DNA from: Nocardioides sp. cx-173
GTDB taxonomy: Bacteria; Actinomycetota; Actinomycetes; Propionibacteriales; Nocardioidaceae
DNA length: 64,000 nucleotides
Reading direction: 5' to 3'
Assembly: GCF_021117365.1 (NCBI RefSeq)
Contig: NZ_CP088262.1
Coordinates: forward strand, 2,499,001 to 2,563,000
Of this stretch, positions 44,322-52,016 are shown piece by piece (the stretch's first letter is position 1; each line of letters starts with the position of its first letter). The notes beneath the pieces are model-generated. The model was not told the DNA's origin and made no database searches. It worked only from the letters and a program-made list of their open reading frames with translations. The position numbers and the translations under genes are program-made.

Positions 44322-46396
44322 GCCACTTCCTCTATGAGCGCGGTGAGGTCTTCGGCGGCGAGCTTGGCGTCCGGGTCGGCGCAGCCGTCGGTGAAGACCA
44401 AGCCTTCGGATTCCAGGACAGTTTGAGGGTCACGGGTGTCATCAGGGTCAGTCCAGGCAAACCCTTCAGCGATGCGGCCGTCCCAGGTGAGGACCCGGTA
44501 CGGATGGGCACACAAGGTGCACTTGGAGACGTGGTTGGCCACAGCTTGAGCCGACGTCCCGATCGCCTCACCGAGATAGTAGTAGCCCGTCCACCTGCCC
44601 TCGGGGATCAGGCTGAGGATCTCGTGGGCCACCGACCAGTCGAAGCCCTGCTCCTGCTTGAACTGGACGCGGTAGTCAGCCAGGACCTCAGGTGACAACG
44701 AGGGCCGCTTCCAGAGGCGGACGGCCTGCTGCGCGAGCCTCTCAGCGCGCTTGACGATCTCGGTCTCGTTCCAGGTGTCGAGCTCGGCGAGATCCTTATT
44801 CAGCTGGAGGTGGCTGTCCTTGAAGCCCCCGGCCATGTCGCGCTTGTCGATGAACGGTTTGTCCGACAGCTCGGGGTTGTAGCCGGTCAAAGTCAGGTTG
44901 CCGAGCGTGTGCAGCAAGCGAGACTGGACGTCCCGCCAGTCGGCGCCCAGCATCGCCTGCCAGGCGGGCGAGAGCTTCTCGTTCTGCGGCATGACGTGCT
45001 CGATGGAGTAGTCGCCGATGCTGATCGGTTCCTTGTGGCTGTCGTTCTCCATCTTGGTGAAGAAATACGGGGCACGCTGAAGCCCGTAGAGGTTTTCGTC
45101 GCGCAGATGCTTCGCGAACTCCTCGTCGTCGGGGAAGCGCTTGTAGCTGTCGAGTGTCAGGAAACGTCCCCAGATGGCCTCGACATACGCCCCAGGGACC
45201 ATCTGGCTGGCGAGCGCCGCGAAGGTGCTGCGCAGTGAGTTGGTGGGCACTCGGCAGATGGTGCGCCGGAAGAGGTAGGAGATGACAGCGTCGAGCAGCT
45301 GTGAGAACTCAATCGTGGTGAGCTTCTGGGCTTCGTAGTCCTCGTAAACGCGCAGCAGGAATGGGTAGACCACGACGGCCTTGAGTTGCTCCAACTCCAC
45401 GAACCGCATCGCGAGCTGGGGGTTGGTCTCCTTGCCCAAGGCCATCTTGACGAAGTAGGCCGAGGTACGGCTGAGGTCGATCACGACGTCTTCGCAGCTG
45501 ACGCCGATGAGCGCCTGGCTGTCGACGTACACCTTGAAGGCGTCGTAGATGTCTTCAAGCCGCGGGATCGTGCCTGTCCGGACGGTCAGGAAGTGTCGGA
45601 CGAACTCGTCGAAGCGGCGCTCATTCGTGCCTTTGAACGCCTGCTCCATCGGGAACCAGTAACCCTCGTACAGATGAGTCTGATGGCTCGGCTCAAGGTC
45701 CATGAGCACGAAGTTGCGGATGAGGTCGGCCTGCGAGAGCTTCTTGCCGGTCGAGTTCATCGCCTCGAAGACGAGCTGCGGGTTGTCGACGCCGCGCGCG
45801 AGGTGGACGTCGACGACCACCAGCTTGCTGATGCCCTTGCACACAGCCGCCAGATCGGTCTTCGGATCCTTGAGCTTGGCGACGAAGTACTGGTAGTTCG
45901 CAATCACGCGCGAACGGTTGTCCGAGGGCAGCGGGTCCTTGCGCACCACGGCCTTCAGCGCTTCATTGTCGCTCTGGGACAGGATCAGCTTGAAGAACTT
46001 GTCGCCGCTCTCGTACTCGTTCGTGAGCCACAGGCCGCGGATCTTGCGGGGAGCGAAGCCGTCGACTGGCTCCTGTTCCGCGGCTGGGAGGCCGTCGAGG
46101 TGAGCAGCGATCGCGGCGAGAAGCAAGGTCACCGTGGTGGTGCGCTGCTGGCCGTCGATGATCAGGGCCGGCTCGGCCTGCGCGATGTTGCCCTGGGCCT
46201 TCTCGACGTACACGATCGAGCCGGTGAAGTGGGCGCCGATGGTGTCGCTGCTGCCCGCGCGGACGATGTCCTTCCAGAGCTGCTCGCATTCACTGGGATC
46301 CCAGGAGTAGACCCGCTGGTAGATCGGCACCACGAACTGGGTCGCCTTCTTCAACAGATCGAGCAGGTTGGCGTCGACGGCTTTCACAGCGGCCAT
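44318..46396 (-). CDS. DUF262-DUF1524 (GmrSD-like) nuclease fused to an alkyltransferase-like domain
   Basis: This 692-residue protein leads the R-M operon. Residues 1-about 230 hold a ParB-like DUF262 domain with PIYQRVYSW (24-32) and IDGQQRT (80-86). After a helical region, the DUF1524 HNH-type part has SIEHVMPQN (about 462-470) and HTLGNLTLTGYNP (about 490). The C terminus (about 600-690) matches MGMT/ATL proteins: IPEGRWTGYYYLGEAIGTS, QAVANHVSK, AHPYRVLTWDGRIAEG. The alkyl-acceptor Cys of PCHR is absent, so the domain likely reads bases rather than repairs them. Proteins of this class are modification-dependent restriction enzymes (type IV). Here a type IV-like enzyme is welded to a type I system by overlap with hsdM. 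Confidence 0.8.
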   Translation of the reverse strand: MAAVKAVDANLLDLLKKATQFVVPIYQRVYSWDPSECEQLWKDIVRAGSSDTIGAHFTGSIVYVEKAQGNIAQAEPALIIDGQQRTTTVTLLLAAIAAHLDGLPAAEQEPVDGFAPRKIRGLWLTNEYESGDKFFKLILSQSDNEALKAVVRKDPLPSDNRSRVIANYQYFVAKLKDPKTDLAAVCKGISKLVVVDVHLARGVDNPQLVFEAMNSTGKKLSQADLIRNFVLMDLEPSHQTHLYEGYWFPMEQAFKGTNERRFDEFVRHFLTVRTGTIPRLEDIYDAFKVYVDSQALIGVSCEDVVIDLSRTSAYFVKMALGKETNPQLAMRFVELEQLKAVVVYPFLLRVYEDYEAQKLTTIEFSQLLDAVISYLFRRTICRVPTNSLRSTFAALASQMVPGAYVEAIWGRFLTLDSYKRFPDDEEFAKHLRDENLYGLQRAPYFFTKMENDSHKEPISIGDYSIEHVMPQNEKLSPAWQAMLGADWRDVQSRLLHTLGNLTLTGYNPELSDKPFIDKRDMAGGFKDSHLQLNKDLAELDTWNETEIVKRAERLAQQAVRLWKRPSLSPEVLADYRVQFKQEQGFDWSVAHEILSLIPEGRWTGYYYLGEAIGTSAQAVANHVSKCTLCAHPYRVLTWDGRIAEGFAWTDPDDTRDPQTVLESEGLVFTDGCADPDAKLAAEDLTALIEEVA

Positions 46397-46599
46397 CCTG
46401 CCGTCTACCTCTGACCAATGGGTCCGGTCCCCCTGATCGACACGGGAGCGGATACGCAGATCAAGGCCCCGGACTGCGCCGGCCTACGTTCGGCCCAAGT
46501 GGTGACAGAAGCGGCCAGAACTGGGCGCTCACTGTTCCTCGTATGTTCCTCATCCGCTGATGTGGGAACAAAACAGGCCTCTGACCTGCGGAAACGGGG

Positions 46600-46671
46600 T
46601 GGGCGATACTGGGTTCGAACCAGTGACCTCTTCGGTGTGAACGAAGCGCGCTACCACTGCGCCAATCGCCC
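46600..46671 (-). tRNA. tRNA-Val (anticodon CAC)
   Basis: 72 nt, acceptor GGGCGAT/ATCGCCC, anticodon loop TTCACAC in the stem CTTCG/CGAAG, and T-loop GGTTCGAACC. CCA is not encoded. It is the integration target of the island. Apart from the anticodon arm and one T-loop base it is identical to tRNA-Val(GAC) at 48457-48528. Confidence 0.96.
46602..46621. other. attR core within tRNA-Val(CAC)
   Basis: GGCGATACTGGGTTCGAACC covers the T-arm and acceptor 3' side of tRNA-Val on the minus strand and repeats the left copy at 29204-29223. Insertion at this site keeps the tRNA complete. Confidence 0.9.
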
Positions 46672-46884
46672 CTCTACTGCGGTCGCAGACTCTAACGTAT
46701 GCGCCGCCACCGTTCACATCCCGGCCCCCATCGTCGAGCCCGAGGACTGCCGGCGACGAGCCCTCACGACCGCCCCGCAGAAAAAATTCTTCTCACGAGG
46801 CAACCAAACCGGCGTCTGTCGCGTCAGACCTCCTTGAGACCATCGTCTCGTCCTCAGACACCAGGACCTCGGACAAGGATCGTC

Positions 46885-47316
46885 ATGACGCAGCCCGTCA
46901 CCCCAGCAGTGACACAGGACATCACCCTGCACTGCCTCGACGAGCGCGGCGACGTCGCGTTCGTCGCGTCGTTCGGCTACGGCCCCGGCGACCCGTACGC
47001 CGTGTGGCTGACCTTCCACATCCCCGGTGGCGACGTGAGCTGGGCGGTGGCCCGCTCGCTGATCGTCCGGGGCCTCACCGAGCCGGTGGGCGACGGCGAC
47101 ATCCGGCTGCGGCCCGCGATCGACGACGAGGGGCACGCCGTGGTCGTGTTCGACTTCCACTCCCCCAGCGGCAGGCTGCTCACGCAGGCCCGCACCGCCG
47201 AGCTGCACACGTTCCTGGGCCAGACCCGCGCGGTCGTGCCGTTCGGACAGGAGAGCGCCAGGCTGGATCTCGACGGCCTGGTCGACGCCCTGCTCGTGCC
47301 CTCAGAGGCCGAGTAG
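46885..47316 (+). CDS. SsgA-family sporulation/cell division regulator
   Basis: This 143-residue protein of the SsgA-like family, found only in morphologically complex and related Actinobacteria, helps place the divisome. Family features include ITLHCLDERGDVAFVASFGY, DPYAVWLTFHIPGGDVSWAVARSLIVRGL and the end GQESARLDLDGLVDALL. Length matches SsgB-like members. AAGGA lies ahead of the ATG at 46885. The end overlaps the convergent aminotransferase gene by 15 bp. Confidence 0.9.
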   Translation: MTQPVTPAVTQDITLHCLDERGDVAFVASFGYGPGDPYAVWLTFHIPGGDVSWAVARSLIVRGLTEPVGDGDIRLRPAIDDEGHAVVVFDFHSPSGRLLTQARTAELHTFLGQTRAVVPFGQESARLDLDGLVDALLVPSEAE

Positions 47317-48123
47317 CTCCGGCTCCCGCCGGCGCCAGGTGGCCAGCGCGTCGCGCGTCACCGGACCGGGCGCCTCGAGCTCGACCCCGTCCCACCGGCT
47401 CACGCCCTGGACGTCACGCGTGGTCGACGCCAGGAAGATCTCGCTCGCGGCCGCCACGACCTCCAGCGGCTCGTCGACCTCCCGACCGCCGTACCACTCG
47501 AGGATGAGCGCCCGCGTCACCCCGGCCAGGCACCCGCTGGCCAGCGTCGGCGTCCGCAGCTCGCCGTCGACGACGTAGAAGACGTTGGACCCCGTGCCCT
47601 CGCACAGGTGGCCCTGGAGGTTGGCGAACACCGCCTCCGTCGCACCGCGGCGCTTGGCCTCGGCCAGCGCGATGACGTTCTCCGCGTACGACGTGGTCTT
47701 GAGGCCCGCGGTCGCGCCCCGCTCGTTGCGCGGCCAGGGCACCGTCGCCACCGTCGTCGTCGGCGCAGCGGGGTCCATGGGCGCCGCGACCACGACGATG
47801 GTGGGCGGATGGTCGCCGCGCCCCGACCCCAGTGGCGCCGGCCCGCCCGTCACCGTGATCCGGACCCGGCCCAGTGGCAGGTCCTGCCCCTCCACCGTGG
47901 CCCGCACCCCACGCCGTACGGCGTCCAGGTCGACCTCCGGCAGCCCCAGCCCGGCCGCGGAGCGCTGGAGGCGCGCCAGGTGCCGCTCGAGGGCGAAGGG
48001 CAGCCCGTCGACGACCTTGATCGCCTCGAACACCCCGTCCCCCACCGTGAACCCGTGGTCCACGACCGGCACGGCCGGTCCCGTCGGGTCGGACAGCAAG
48101 TCTCCGTCGATCCAAGCGCGCAT
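47302..48123 (-). CDS. Class IV aminotransferase (PabC-like aminodeoxychorismate lyase)
   Basis: This 273-residue PLP enzyme has the fold-type IV signature: VVDHGFTVGDGVFEAIKVVDG near the start, the Lys of LKTTSYAENVIALAEAKRRG (about 150), and FANLQGHLCEGTGSNVFYV. The family includes aminodeoxychorismate lyase (folate), branched-chain and D-amino acid transaminases. The short length and GxxGxGxFE pattern suggest a PabC-type lyase, but substrate cannot be told apart by sequence. Its end overlaps the SsgA-like gene. Confidence 0.8.
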   Translation of the reverse strand: MRAWIDGDLLSDPTGPAVPVVDHGFTVGDGVFEAIKVVDGLPFALERHLARLQRSAAGLGLPEVDLDAVRRGVRATVEGQDLPLGRVRITVTGGPAPLGSGRGDHPPTIVVVAAPMDPAAPTTTVATVPWPRNERGATAGLKTTSYAENVIALAEAKRRGATEAVFANLQGHLCEGTGSNVFYVVDGELRTPTLASGCLAGVTRALILEWYGGREVDEPLEVVAAASEIFLASTTRDVQGVSRWDGVELEAPGPVTRDALATWRRREPELLGL

Positions 48124-48266
48124 CCGGCCACTCTAGGAGGCCGACCACGCGCTCCGGAGCAGCCCGTGCGCGACACACGGCGAGGCCGGTTTGGGACCGC
48201 CGCGAACCATCGGGTACGGTTCTCACGCACATCAGGTCCGACCGCAAGGTGGGAGCAGATGAGCGT

Positions 48267-48339
48267 GCGGACATAGCTCAGTTGGTAGAGCGCAACCTTG
48301 CCAAGGTTGAGGTCGCGAGTTCGAGTCTCGTTGTCCGCT
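48267..48339 (+). tRNA. tRNA-Gly (anticodon GCC)
   Basis: 73 nt. Acceptor GCGGACA/TGTCCGC, anticodon loop with GCC between AACCTT and AAGGTT stems, T-arm CGAGTTCGAGTCTCG. CCA is not encoded. First of three tRNA genes in a row. Confidence 0.95.
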
Positions 48340-48370
48340 CGGAGTAGGTCGTTGGAGGCCTGGCCGTCAC

Positions 48371-48441
48371 GGTGGGTTGGCCGAGAGGCGAGGCAACGGA
48401 CTGCAAATCCGTGTACACGGGTTCAAATCCCGTACCCACCT
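48371..48441 (+). tRNA. tRNA-Cys (anticodon GCA)
   Basis: 71 nt. Acceptor GGTGGGT/ACCCACC, anticodon loop CTGCAAA, T-arm GGGTTCAAATCCC. CCA is encoded at 48442-48444. Confidence 0.95.
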
Positions 48442-48456
48442 CCACAACTTCACAGC

Positions 48457-48528
48457 GGGCGATTGGCGCAGTGGTAGCGCGCTTCCCTGACACGGAAGAG
48501 GTCACTGGTTCAAACCCAGTATCGCCCA
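48457..48528 (+). tRNA. tRNA-Val (anticodon GAC)
   Basis: 72 nt. Acceptor GGGCGAT/ATCGCCC, anticodon loop CTGACAC, T-arm CTGGTTCAAACCCAG. CCA is encoded at 48529-48531. It differs from tRNA-Val(CAC) only in the anticodon arm and one T-loop base, so it lacks the exact att core and was not the target. Confidence 0.95.
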
Positions 48529-48540
48529 CCAGCAAGATAT

Positions 48541-48574
48541 AGCCCCTGACCTGCGGAAACGCAGATCAGGGGCT
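48541..48574 (+). terminator. Rho-independent-type terminator of the tRNA cluster
   Basis: A hairpin AGCCCCTGA-CCTGCG around GAAA with CGCAG-ATCAGGGGCT, followed by TCTGTC. It lies 9 bp after the CCA of tRNA-Val(GAC). Its arms also appear at both ends of the 17-kb island, near the other tRNA-Val. Confidence 0.8.
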
Positions 48575-48666
48575 TCTGTCATCTCGGACGCGTGGCCAAT
48601 GTGTGTCCCATGATGAGAGTCGTGGTCTGAAGACCAGAAAGCCTCGCCAGCCGAGTTTGAGGCCCC

Positions 48667-49044
48667 TCAGGCCTGCCGGCCGTCGTACTCCTGCTGGCTC
48701 GTCTCGATCTGGGGATTGTGGGCAACCGCCCACTCCGCGAGGCGGACGGCCGGGTCGATGAGGGTGCGTCCGGCGTCAGTCAGCTCGTACTCCACCCGCG
48801 GGGGCACCTCGGCGAAGACGGTCCGACTCACGAGTCCGTCGCGCTCGAGGTTGCGCAGGGTGCGGGTGAGCATCCGCTGGCTAATGCCCGGAATGCGTTG
48901 CTGCAACGCGGTGAACCGCATCCGCTCGCCCTCGAGCGTGGCAACGACCAGGAGCGTCCACTTGTCGCCGATCCGGTCAAGGATCCCGCGGATCGCCTTG
49001 CCTCCGTCACCCCGAATGAGGCAGGACCTCTGGTACGTCGACAT
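48667..49044 (-). CDS. HxlR-family transcriptional regulator
   Basis: This 125-residue winged-helix protein contains IRGILDRIGDKWTLLVVATL, RFTALQQRIPGISQRMLTRT and LRNLERDGLVSRTV, typical of HxlR/MarR-like regulators. Two Cys near the start (RSCLIRG and the upstream extension) could sense oxidants. The ATG at 49044 was chosen because of its GGGGA and Arg-rich family start; a TTG 30 bp upstream is possible. It is divergent from a DoxX gene, its likely target. Confidence 0.88.
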   Translation of the reverse strand: MSTYQRSCLIRGDGGKAIRGILDRIGDKWTLLVVATLEGERMRFTALQQRIPGISQRMLTRTLRNLERDGLVSRTVFAEVPPRVEYELTDAGRTLIDPAVRLAEWAVAHNPQIETSQQEYDGRQA

Positions 49045-49106
49045 CCGTTCCCCGCTGCACTCGACTGTGGCCAAGGCACACCGATGTGCCTTTTGTAGAG
49101 GGTAAG

Positions 49107-49136
49107 CCAGTACCCAACAATGCTGTTACTTACTGG
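49107..49136. promoter_or_regulatory. Dyad between HxlR and DoxX genes (likely HxlR operator)
   Basis: CCAGTA (49107-49112) and TACTGG (49131-49136) are inverted with 18 bp between. A second dyad GTTAC-9-GTAAC (49125-49143) overlaps. TTACTTAC-type half sites are common for HxlR proteins. A small hairpin GGCACA-CCGA-TGTGCC lies at about 49075-49090. Confidence 0.5.
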
Positions 49137-49156
49137 TCGTAACCATAGGAGTCACC

Positions 49157-49528
49157 ATGGAGATCGCGTACTGGATCGTGGCGGGCCTACTGTCCCTCAT
49201 GTACGTCTACTCGGGTGGGATCAAGCTGGCACAGAGCCAGGAAAAGCTTGCGCCGATGATGGCCTGGGCCGGCACCACGGTGCCGATGGTCGGCGTCCGC
49301 GCCATCGGCCTGGTCGAGCTGCTCGGTGCCGCGGGACTGATCGTGCCGCCGGCCACCGACATCGCCCCGATCCTCGCCCTCGCCGCTGCCGTCGGCCTGC
49401 TCGTACTGCAGCTGCTCGCCAGCGGGTTCCACCTCTCCCGCCGGGAGACCAACGACATCTGGCTCAACGCGGTCCTCGCCGTCGCCGCGGCCGTGACCGT
49501 CTGGCTGGCCGCCGCCCTCTGGACCTGA
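49157..49528 (+). CDS. DoxX-family membrane protein
   Basis: This 123-residue protein has four predicted membrane segments: IAYWIVAGLLSLMYVYSG, VGVRAIGLVELLGAAGLIV, IAPILALAAAVGLLVLQLL, and LNAVLAVAAAVTVWLAAAL. This is the small DoxX/SURF-like fold. It is often controlled by HxlR proteins in stress responses to redox-active compounds. AGGAG lies just before the ATG. Confidence 0.87.
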   Translation: MEIAYWIVAGLLSLMYVYSGGIKLAQSQEKLAPMMAWAGTTVPMVGVRAIGLVELLGAAGLIVPPATDIAPILALAAAVGLLVLQLLASGFHLSRRETNDIWLNAVLAVAAAVTVWLAAALWT

Positions 49529-49578
49529 CCGTGGCGCCGGATCAGGCCTGACCAGGCGCTCGCCTCAGGCCGCCCGCT

Positions 49579-49944
49579 TCACACAGGCGGCGGCGGCTCG
49601 ACGTGAGCGCGCTCAGCACGAGCCGCGTAGAGATCGTGGATCAGCGCGCGAGAGCGCTGGCGCCAGTCGGCGCCCTCGAAGTAGGTGACCGGGACCACGT
49701 AGACGAGGTCGCCACCGCGGCGGTGCGAGATCTTGACCGCGTCCGCGTCGCCCACCTCCAGGTAGTTGAACACGTCGTTGCCCTTCACGGCTGTGTGGTG
49801 CAGGGTGATCCATCGCCGCCAGGCTGGTTCAACCTGCAGTTCGTCCCATGCCTGGTCGAAGGCGTCCGGCAGGTCGTCTGGGATCCGTCGACTCAGCCAG
49901 GCGACGTTGATTCCCGAGTTGATCCACTCGTCGTGACCGCTCAT
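49579..49944 (-). CDS. Hypothetical protein, 121 aa
   Basis: No family recognised. It is rich in Trp and His (EPAWRRWITLHHTAVKGNDVF, ADAVKISHRRGGDLVYVVPV, FEGADWRQRSRALI). It has no signal peptide or membrane segment, so it is probably cytoplasmic. The end is Pro-rich (EPPPPV). It is a single gene between DoxX and a lipoprotein gene, with no convincing operon partner. Confidence 0.55.
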   Translation of the reverse strand: MSGHDEWINSGINVAWLSRRIPDDLPDAFDQAWDELQVEPAWRRWITLHHTAVKGNDVFNYLEVGDADAVKISHRRGGDLVYVVPVTYFEGADWRQRSRALIHDLYAARAERAHVEPPPPV

Positions 49945-50046
49945 CTGCTCATCATCACGCTTGACGGCACGAGCCGGTCGATGTGACCGCCATCACGTGA
50001 CGCGGGCCACGTCGAAGGGTGGGGTCGGCGCGCCCCGGGCGGCGTT

Positions 50047-50077
50047 TTAGGTTGGGCTCTTAATTCCCTCAACCTAA
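50047..50077 (+). promoter_or_regulatory. TTAGGTTG/CAACCTAA inverted half sites, possible DtxR/IdeR-like site
   Basis: The two 8-bp halves are exact complements, 15 bp apart, and the right one runs into the Shine-Dalgarno AAGGAG of the lipoprotein gene. They match the outer halves of the iron box TTAGGTTAG-CTAACCTAA, but the spacing is too wide for one standard site. Confidence 0.4.
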
Positions 50078-50085
50078 GGAGACCC

Positions 50086-50826
50086 ATGCGCCGTACGCTC
50101 CCCCGCTCGACCCGCGTCGCCGTCGCCGGCATCGCCTCGCTCGCCCTGTTCGGGCTGACCGCGTGCTCGGACGACTCGGACTCCGACAACGCGTCCGACA
50201 CGTCGTCGGAGTCGCCGAGCGAGACCGAGAGTGAGAGCGAGGCCCCGACCGAGGAGCCGACGGTCTCGGAGGACGACGAGAGCGCGGCCTCAGGGTCCCA
50301 GCCGGAGTGGGCCAACCCGGTGACGACGCCGGGCGAGAAGATCACCACGATCGAGGCCGGGGACATGACGGTCGACGTCTACCAGGTGGGCACGACCAAG
50401 GCGACCAAGACCGGCCAGTTCGTCGACCCCGACACCAACAAGCCGCTGCTCGCGGTGGGCGACGAGATCGTGTTCGTCAACTACGTCGCCACCAACAACG
50501 GCGACGACATCGACCTCGGCTCGAGCGGCGTGAGCGTGGAAGCCCGCTACGACGACTGGCCCTACATGCAGGGCATGGACTCGGTCGTGGACGACGCGCT
50601 GTTCGAGGCGCAGGAGGTCAACGACGGCGCCTTCGCGCCCGGCTCCTACGTCGACCCGCCGGTCTACACCTTCGGGTCCGGGCAGGTCATCTCGTTCGGC
50701 GAGAACTTCATCTACCAGAAGGGCTCGCCCATCACCTTCGAGGTGTCGGTGACTCCCGTGGACGCCGAGGGCGAGCTGCTGCACGACGAGCGGATCGAGG
50801 CCGAGGGCGCCGCGACCATCTCGTAG
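50086..50826 (+). CDS. Secreted lipoprotein of unknown function
   Basis: This 246-residue lipoprotein has a signal peptide ending with the lipobox FGLTACSD. An acidic Ser/Glu/Asp linker of about 45 residues follows (SSESPSETESESEAPTEEP). The mature domain contains VGDEIVFVNYVATNNGDDI and VSVTPVDAEGELLHDERIEAE, which looks like a beta-sandwich. A strong AAGGAG lies before the ATG. No motif for a catalytic role is seen. Upstream half sites hint at metal-dependent control. Confidence 0.75.
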   Translation: MRRTLPRSTRVAVAGIASLALFGLTACSDDSDSDNASDTSSESPSETESESEAPTEEPTVSEDDESAASGSQPEWANPVTTPGEKITTIEAGDMTVDVYQVGTTKATKTGQFVDPDTNKPLLAVGDEIVFVNYVATNNGDDIDLGSSGVSVEARYDDWPYMQGMDSVVDDALFEAQEVNDGAFAPGSYVDPPVYTFGSGQVISFGENFIYQKGSPITFEVSVTPVDAEGELLHDERIEAEGAATIS

Positions 50827-50847
50827 GGGTCCGAGGACGGGCGCGGT

Positions 50848-51000
50848 GGTTTCGAGGCTCGCTGCGCTCGCACCTCAACCAGCGAAAGGGTGCGGGCGCG
50901 GCGGTTTCGAGGCTCGCTGCGCTCGCACCTCAACCACCGAAAAGCTGCGCTCGCACCTCAACCACCGAAAAGCTGCGCTCGCACCTCAACCGGCGCGAGG
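50848..51000. repeat. Cluster of short 'gaggctcgctgcgctcgcacctcaacc' repeats
   Basis: Two full and two partial copies of a ~38-bp element: TTTCGAGGCTCGCTGCGCTC, then GCACCTCAACCACCGAAA. It is a relative (Cys-acctcaac form) of the palindromes in the 14.4-17.0 kb array. It fills the gap after the lipoprotein gene. Confidence 0.85.
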
Positions 51001-51007
51001 AGCCCGC

Positions 51008-51229
51008 TCAGGTGCGGCGGACCCGACCTGCCAGCAGGTAGGCGATCGGGCCGAAGGGCTGCACCGCAAAGGACAGCGCCCACAGGGGCTTGGGTCCCCG
51101 GACCTGGTCGGCAGGACGGGACGCCAGGTCGCGTGATGCCGCGGTGGTCAGGACCACCTCGACGAGGCTGGCCGCGACGATGATGCGTCGCTGGCGCCGG
51201 GTGAGGTCGGACCACTTCTTCTTCGCCAC
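51008..51229 (-). CDS. PLDc_N-type small membrane protein
   Basis: This 73-residue protein has the N-terminal domain of phospholipase-D/cardiolipin-synthase-like proteins without the catalytic part. A basic start (MAKKKWSDLTRRQRRI) precedes membrane helix VAASLVEVVLTTAA, and a second helix is in LSFAVQPFGPIAYLLAGR. Such short proteins are common and of unknown role. Confidence 0.75.
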   Translation of the reverse strand: MAKKKWSDLTRRQRRIIVAASLVEVVLTTAASRDLASRPADQVRGPKPLWALSFAVQPFGPIAYLLAGRVRRT

Positions 51230-51379
51230 CCCCCGAGCCTAGGCCGCGCCACCCCTGACACGGGCACACGGGTGGGCCGGTGCGCAGTTCGGCGTGAGCG
51301 CGCCGGGAGGAGTGAACCGGCGCCTCCGAGGGAAGACAGTGGGGGCATCATCCCGATCCCTGGCAGAGACGAGAAGCCG

Positions 51380-51973
51380 ATGGACCAGCAGCAGACCTCC
51401 TGGGCAGTGACCAGGGACGGCGTCCGGCACCAGCTCACCCTGAGCGCCGAGGGTCTGAGCCTGCGCGAGTCCGACGGCGAGGGGGTCGCCCACTACTCCT
51501 GGGCGGAGGTGCCGCTGGTCGTGCTCCCGACCCCGCTCGCCGTCGAGCTGCACACCCAGCACGCCGGGGTGATCACCCTCGCCGTGCACGCAGGCGTGAT
51601 CCAGCGCGAGCTGCGCGAGACCCTGCGCGAGCTCGGGGTGGACGTCCGCACGCCGCCGACGCCCGTCGCCTCGTTGCCGGATCCGGACGACCGCGTGACC
51701 CCGCGGCGCCCGAAGTACGTCGACGGGGCGGGGTACCTGGCGCTCGGCCTGGTCATCAACGTGATCGGGGTGCTCATGCTCCTGGCCTCCTCGAACGCCC
51801 AGACCAGCGAAGCGGGCGATGGCATCACGCCCGGGTACGTCATCGCGTGGCTGACGCTGGGCGTCGGCTCGCTCGTCTCGAGCATCGGGGTCATCGCCAT
51901 CGGCGTCACCATCGGGCTGCGGCGGGCGGTCGACCTCCTGGGTCCCCCCTCGCAGTGGGGGGCACGGCGGTAG
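51380..51973 (+). CDS. Membrane protein of unknown function, two TM helices
   Basis: This 197-residue protein starts at ATG 51380. Residues 1-about 110 form a PH-like soluble beta domain (TRDGVRHQLTLSAEGLSLRE, HYSWAEVPLVVL). Two C-terminal helices follow: YLALGLVINVIGVLMLLAS and VIAWLTLGVGSLVSSIGVIA. No family recognised with certainty. It is divergent from the small PLDc_N gene. Confidence 0.65.
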   Translation: MDQQQTSWAVTRDGVRHQLTLSAEGLSLRESDGEGVAHYSWAEVPLVVLPTPLAVELHTQHAGVITLAVHAGVIQRELRETLRELGVDVRTPPTPVASLPDPDDRVTPRRPKYVDGAGYLALGLVINVIGVLMLLASSNAQTSEAGDGITPGYVIAWLTLGVGSLVSSIGVIAIGVTIGLRRAVDLLGPPSQWGARR

Positions 51974-52016
51974 GCGTCGCTCGACCCGAGCTCTGACACC
52001 CCCACTATCGGCCGGG

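Larger units (their letters stand above)
29204..46621. mobile_element. Integrated element in tRNA-Val(CAC): integrase, relaxase, HerA ATPase, type I R-M
   Basis: A 17.4-kb segment is bounded by a 20-bp direct repeat. One copy (46602-46621) is part of the intact tRNA-Val(CAC); the other (29204-29223) is a detached T-arm/acceptor fragment. Inside are a tyrosine recombinase next to the left repeat, HTH/excisionase-like genes, a MobF relaxase, a membrane ATPase, a MNT/HEPN pair and an R-M operon. The relaxase points to mobilization by conjugation. No mating-pore genes are seen. The left boundary chromosomal flank still has a tRNA-terminator-like hairpin. Confidence 0.88.

Noticed and set aside
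48541..48574. Part of a fourth tRNA
   Set aside because: It is a plain hairpin with a GAAA loop after the CCA; no tRNA arms.
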